From Bacteroidales bacterium (GTDB lineage Bacteria > Bacteroidota > Bacteroidia > Bacteroidales > JAADJA01), in assembly GCA_030635465.1 (NCBI GenBank), contig DAOVYU010000016.1:1-10242 (forward strand): a DNA stretch of 10,242 nucleotides, written 5' to 3'. The position numbers and the translations under genes are program-made. Position 1 is the first letter of the stretch; every line of letters begins with the position of its first letter. Positions 6,596-10,242 of the stretch are shown here, in pieces. The notes beneath the pieces are model-generated. The model saw only the letters and a program-made list of their open reading frames with translations. It was not told the origin of the DNA and did not search any database.

Positions 6596-7651
6596 ATGAA
6601 ACGAAAGCATTTAATTATATTATTCCTGATTATAATACTGGTAATTGTAGCTTTGTTTTTAGTTTTTAACAGAGGTACAGGAACTTTTAAAAGTCATACA
6701 AATGATTTTGCTGTAAAAGATACAGCCACCATTACAAAAGTTTTCCTGGCAGATAAAAAAAATCAAACTGTCCTGCTGGAAAGACTTGGTGTTGGAGATT
6801 GGTTGTTGAACGGAAACTATAAGGCACGCAATTCAGGAGTTAAATTACTATTTGAAACATTCATGCACCTGGTGCCAAAATTTCCGGTACCTAAATCCGG
6901 GCATGATGTAATAGTAGCTCAATTGGCTACCACATCAATTAAAGTTGAAATCTATCAGCAGGTTTACCGGGTAGATTTATTTGACATAAAGCTTTTTCCT
7001 CATGAAAAGCTTACTAAAACTTATTTTGTTGGTGGAGCCACCCAGGATAATATGGGAACATTTATGTTGATGGATGGTGCAGATGTACCATTTGTGGTTC
7101 AGTTGCTGGGTTTCAGAGGTTATGTCGCTCCACGATATTCAACCCTTGAAAAAGATTGGCGTGACCATACTGTTTTCAGAAATAACCTTGCCGATATCAA
7201 GCAAGTGATCATGGAAATCCCTGCTGAACCAGAAAACTCCTATAAAATATTAAAAGAAAACAGAAACTTGCATCTGGTTAATTTTGAGACGAATGAAGTC
7301 CTGCCGGAATATGATACGTTACGTTTATTAAATTTTTTAACTGCTTTTGCAGATATCCGGTATGAAGCATTGTTGAATGACATGGATTCCCATAGAAAAG
7401 ATTCTATTATCAATTTAACTCCAAAAAATATTCTCACAGTTATTGATTCTAAAGGTGACAGCACTACGATTATCACTTTTTTTAAACCAAATGACAGTAA
7501 GGCATTTGATATGAAGGGCAAGTTGTATGTGCATGACCTGGATCGACTATACGCACTGATAAATAACAAAAGGGATTTTGTTTTAATCCAGTATTATGTG
7601 TTTGATAAAGTACTGAGGCCGTTGCCATATTTTATTATTCCGGAAGATTAA
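6596..7651 (+). CDS. Membrane-anchored periplasmic protein, DUF4340-like, third gene of the gldFG unit
   Basis: The 351-residue protein has a short basic start (MKRKH), one strong membrane segment (about 6-24), and the rest predicted on the periplasmic side. The region 37-97 has a repeat-like layout of strand, short turn, strand (TKVFLADKKNQTVLLER), then G-x-G-x-W (Trp69) and a helix (VKLLFETFMHLVPKFPV). This resembles DUF4340, a domain often encoded beside GldG-type auxiliary proteins of ABC transporters in other phyla. The assignment is by pattern memory and is only moderately sure. The C-terminal third (about 230-351) alternates short strands with a segment near DLDRLYALINNKRDF. It starts 13 bases after gldG and is probably co-transcribed and part of, or accessory to, the same envelope transporter. 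The gene ends in a TAA that interlocks with the priA stop on the other strand. No enzymatic motif is visible. Confidence 0.8.
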   Translation: MKRKHLIILFLIIILVIVALFLVFNRGTGTFKSHTNDFAVKDTATITKVFLADKKNQTVLLERLGVGDWLLNGNYKARNSGVKLLFETFMHLVPKFPVPKSGHDVIVAQLATTSIKVEIYQQVYRVDLFDIKLFPHEKLTKTYFVGGATQDNMGTFMLMDGADVPFVVQLLGFRGYVAPRYSTLEKDWRDHTVFRNNLADIKQVIMEIPAEPENSYKILKENRNLHLVNFETNEVLPEYDTLRLLNFLTAFADIRYEALLNDMDSHRKDSIINLTPKNILTVIDSKGDSTTIITFFKPNDSKAFDMKGKLYVHDLDRLYALINNKRDFVLIQYYVFDKVLRPLPYFIIPED

Positions 7652-10134
7652 ACAGGGTCAACATCTATAATAATTCTCACAGACTTATAGGATGATTCTT
7701 TTTTAAACGAATCAACAATAGAAATAATGTCTTGTTTGTAAGTGACGAGGTGCTCATCCCTTTCTAATTTTACAAGCACGTTTTTTATATAAAAATTTTT
7801 TATCCGCGCGACCAATGGATATTCAGGTCCCAGAACACGTTTACCCAATTTATTGCGTAACAAAATTGTAAAGTCCTTTGCTGCTTCATTCAGCAAACGG
7901 GAATCTCTATGTTTTAAATGAATGCTGATAAGCCTGTAAAATGGTGGATATTTAAAATTCCTTCGTTCCAGTATCTGGCTGCTGTACATTGATTGATAGT
8001 CGTGATCAATCACATCCCGAATTACCGAATGATACGGATTCCATGATTGAATAATAACTTTTCCACGTTTATTTTTCCTGCCAGCACGACCACTTACCTG
8101 GGCCATTAACTGAAAACTTCTTTCATAGGATCTGAAATCAGGAAAGTGAATCATATTATCAGCATTTAAAATTCCAACAACACTTACATTGTCAAAATCA
8201 AGGCCTTTAGTCACCATCTGTGTACCAACTAAAATTTCAATTCTCCCTTCTTCAAAATCATTGATAATACTTTGATAAGCATGTTTCGACCGGGTAGTAT
8301 CCAAATCCATCCTTTTGATCCTGGCATCAGGGAAAAATATTTCCAATTCATCTTCCACTTTTTCTGTACCAAAACCTTTCATTTGAATGTGGGTACTACC
8401 ACAAGAATCACATCTCTCAGGCACTTTTCGGGAATACCCACAATAGTGACACTTTAACAGATTAATTTGTTTGTGATAAATTAATGTCACATCACAGTTT
8501 TTACATTCCGGCATCCAGTTGCAGGTTTCACACTCCAACCTGAGCGAAAAACCTCTTCTATTCTGGAATAAAATTACTTGCTTTTTTTCCTGAAGTGCTT
8601 CAGTAATATAGTTGAGCAAAAAAGATGAAAAATGAGATTTCATGGTTTTTTGCCTGGTTTCCTTCTTAACATCAGCTACCAGAATTTCAGGCATTTGAAT
8701 ATCTCCATAACGTTGGTTCAATTCAATTAGGTCATATTTACCAATTTTGGTATTGTAATAACTTTCAACAGAAGGTGTTGCAGATCCCAATAACACATTT
8801 GCCTTGTGCTGAATACCCAAATAAACAGCTGCATCCCTTGCATTATACCGTGGTGCCGGATCGAATTGTTTGTAAGAGTAATCATGCTCCTCATCAATGA
8901 TGATCAATCCAAGGTTTTTATAAGGTAAAAACAATGCTGACCGCGGACCCAAAATAATCTGGTAATTTGTTTTTTTTACATCACTTTGTAATACACTATT
9001 CCATACTTCAACACGTTCATTCTCATTATATCTAGAATGGTATACTCCCACTTTATTCCCAAAATATTTCCTTAAACGGTTTATGATCTGTGTAGTAAGA
9101 GCAATCTCTGGTAACAAATACAAAACCTGCTTTCCCTTGTCCAGCACCAGTTGGATAAGCTTTATATAGATTTCAGTTTTTCCACTTGAGGTTACTCCAT
9201 GAAGTAAGGCTACATTATTTAAATTAAAGGACTGCTCGATCTGATCAAAGGCAGTTTGCTGATAATCGTTTAATTTAATGTCTTCCGGTAAATTTGTAGC
9301 AACAGATTCCTCAAGCCTACTGGTAGTTTTTCTATAAACCTCCAATATGCCTTTTTTCTTCAGGCTGTTTATGGTACTGACAGTGAATTTAGGATTTTTA
9401 GTCAACTTGGTTTGTTTGACTTCTTTTTCTTGTTGATGTCCAAAGTTCGACAAACTGATGATTGTCATCAGAACTTCAAGCTGCCTGTAAGCTCTCTTTT
9501 CAAGCTGACTAAATACTTCCTGTAATTTTTTATCATCATGGTATGCTTTTGCAATTTTTACAAAAGTCTCTTTTCTTGGCTTGTACCTTTCCTTGAGCTC
9601 TTCTTCAACAACAACAATATTTTTTTCGATCAATCCCTTGATAACAGGTATTACCTTTTTCTGTTCTATTATGTTCTCAATTTCAGTAAGGGTTAGCTTT
9701 TTTTGGATATCCAGGGCCTCAACAATCAGAAACTCTTTTTCATTCAAACCATCAACATTTTTATCAAATCCTGGATTTAAAACTATAGAAGTTTCGCTGG
9801 CAAGTTTAAGTGCTGAAGGTATGGCAACATTCATCACTTCACCAGGTTCACACATATAGTAGGATGACATCCAATTCCAGAATTTGAATTGGACACCTGT
9901 CATTATCAGATTTTGATCCAGTACAGAAAGAATGTACTTTACTGAATAATTATTAAGAGGAACTTCATGAACATTTGCAACAATGGCAGTATAAATCTTC
10001 TTTTTCCCAAATTGAACAACAACCCGTTTCCATTTTGTTACCTGGTTGTTTAGCTCATAGGGCACTCTGTAAGTAAAAAGCCCGGGAACTGGTAAGGGCA
10101 AAATAACATCTACAAATAGTGTGACCCTGTTCAT
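7648..10134 (-). CDS. priA: Primosomal protein N' (replication restart helicase PriA)
   Basis: The 828-residue, full-length PriA is a 3'-to-5' superfamily 2 DNA helicase that recognises stalled forks and reloads the replisome in the cytoplasm. The N-terminal 3'-DNA-binding domain covers about 1-105 (VDVILPLPVPGLFTYRVP near the start), followed by a winged-helix-like region to about 270. The helicase core has Walker A GVTSSGKT (313-320), the DEEH Walker B (414-417), GSATPS (450-455) and motif VI QVSGRAGR (679-686). The zinc-binding insertion has all eight cysteines as four CxxC pairs (535/538, 544/547, 562/565, 575/578). The C-terminal domain runs to 828. The segment of about 180 residues between the DNA-binding domain and the helicase core is rich in Lys and Glu and somewhat longer than in E. 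coli PriA (732 residues), as is usual in Bacteroidota. The ATG at 10134 gives the expected MNRVTLFVDVILP start. It lies 8 bases after the putative pfkA stop, with no obvious Shine-Dalgarno. Confidence 0.97.
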   Translation of the reverse strand: MNRVTLFVDVILPLPVPGLFTYRVPYELNNQVTKWKRVVVQFGKKKIYTAIVANVHEVPLNNYSVKYILSVLDQNLIMTGVQFKFWNWMSSYYMCEPGEVMNVAIPSALKLASETSIVLNPGFDKNVDGLNEKEFLIVEALDIQKKLTLTEIENIIEQKKVIPVIKGLIEKNIVVVEEELKERYKPRKETFVKIAKAYHDDKKLQEVFSQLEKRAYRQLEVLMTIISLSNFGHQQEKEVKQTKLTKNPKFTVSTINSLKKKGILEVYRKTTSRLEESVATNLPEDIKLNDYQQTAFDQIEQSFNLNNVALLHGVTSSGKTEIYIKLIQLVLDKGKQVLYLLPEIALTTQIINRLRKYFGNKVGVYHSRYNENERVEVWNSVLQSDVKKTNYQIILGPRSALFLPYKNLGLIIIDEEHDYSYKQFDPAPRYNARDAAVYLGIQHKANVLLGSATPSVESYYNTKIGKYDLIELNQRYGDIQMPEILVADVKKETRQKTMKSHFSSFLLNYITEALQEKKQVILFQNRRGFSLRLECETCNWMPECKNCDVTLIYHKQINLLKCHYCGYSRKVPERCDSCGSTHIQMKGFGTEKVEDELEIFFPDARIKRMDLDTTRSKHAYQSIINDFEEGRIEILVGTQMVTKGLDFDNVSVVGILNADNMIHFPDFRSYERSFQLMAQVSGRAGRKNKRGKVIIQSWNPYHSVIRDVIDHDYQSMYSSQILERRNFKYPPFYRLISIHLKHRDSRLLNEAAKDFTILLRNKLGKRVLGPEYPLVARIKNFYIKNVLVKLERDEHLVTYKQDIISIVDSFKKESSYKSVRIIIDVDPV

Positions 10135-10142
10135 GCGAGTAA

Positions 10143-10242
10143 TTACGTTGATAATATTTTTGCCATCTTCAACATTTCACCTCTCACCATTTTATGTTGT
10201 TTTATGGCTTTCTCAAAAGGTATATATACTACATCCTTGTTA
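10143..10242 (-). CDS. Probable 6-phosphofructokinase, C-terminal fragment (5' end outside window)
   Basis: On the minus strand, the frame from the right edge is open for 32 codons and ends in TAA at 10143-10145. The translation includes VVYIPFEKAIKQHK and ends KMAKILST. The VVY-[IV]-PF-x-x-AI-x-x-x-K pattern followed by a short helix and a terminal LS resembles the extreme C-terminus of Bacteroidota 6-phosphofructokinase, which phosphorylates fructose-6-phosphate in glycolysis. Only about a tenth of such a protein is in view and no catalytic residue is included, so the name is tentative. The reality of the coding frame is better supported, because it ends just 8 bases before the priA start in the same orientation. 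The two genes probably share a transcript. Confidence 0.55.
   Translation of the reverse strand, partial: NKDVVYIPFEKAIKQHKMVRGEMLKMAKILST

Noticed and set aside
9581..9859. 92-codon plus-strand open frame opposite priA
   Set aside because: It is Ser/Phe-rich, low-complexity sequence that mirrors the Lys/Glu-rich linker of PriA, as expected for an antisense shadow.
1..10242. Mobile elements, CRISPR arrays, tRNA/rRNA genes, defence or toxin-antitoxin modules
   Set aside because: I found no transposase or integrase motifs, no regularly spaced repeats, no tRNA-like folds at gene junctions and no small paired toxin/antitoxin-like genes. The long genes account for nearly all of the window.

Overview
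This window reads as a piece of a Bacteroidota chromosome, probably from an environmental Bacteroidales/Marinilabiliales-like or related lineage. The sequence is AT-rich, and it carries gldF and gldG, which are characteristic of this phylum. It also has a lipoprotein with an acidic patch after the lipidated cysteine. Most starts have weak or no Shine-Dalgarno sequence, and there are candidate -7 boxes of the Bacteroidota form TAnnTTTG upstream of two transcription units. The genus cannot be fixed from the sequence alone.

Layout, left to right. (1) At 1-357 is the 3' end of a long-form glyceraldehyde-3-phosphate dehydrogenase gene, followed by a good rho-independent terminator. (2) At 472-2840 lies a two-gene unit: pyrG (CTP synthase), whose stop codon overlaps the start codon of a DUF4197-type lipoprotein. 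(3) At 2875-3861, on the minus strand and convergent with that pair, is a dihydroorotate dehydrogenase-like flavoprotein. It keeps the barrel motifs but lacks the Cys or Ser expected as catalytic base. (4) At 3862-4071 a 210-base divergent intergenic region holds one candidate promoter for each direction. (5) At 4072-7651 is a plus-strand unit: gldF (ABC permease), gldG (large periplasmic auxiliary protein with two membrane anchors and an apparent TTG start), and a third single-anchor periplasmic protein resembling DUF4340. (6) At 7648-10134, on the minus strand, is priA (replication restart helicase); its stop codon interlocks with that of the third gene. (7) At 10143-10242, on the minus strand just upstream of priA, is a fragment that looks like the C-terminus of 6-phosphofructokinase.

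How the genes relate. gldF, gldG and the third gene are the most coherent functional group: an ABC-2 transporter of the gliding-motility type with its extracytoplasmic partners. The ATPase GldA is not here and would have to be encoded elsewhere. pyrG and the DHOD-like gene both touch pyrimidine-associated families but lie in opposite orientation, and the DHOD-like protein is probably not a pyrimidine biosynthetic enzyme. priA and the putative pfkA share a likely transcript.

Most of the window is core genome. I see no mobile element, CRISPR array, tRNA, rRNA or obvious defence system. The points that deserve a second look are the pyrG/DUF4197 coupling, the unidentified third gene of the gld unit, the catalytic-site loss in the DHOD-like protein, and the unusual gldG start.
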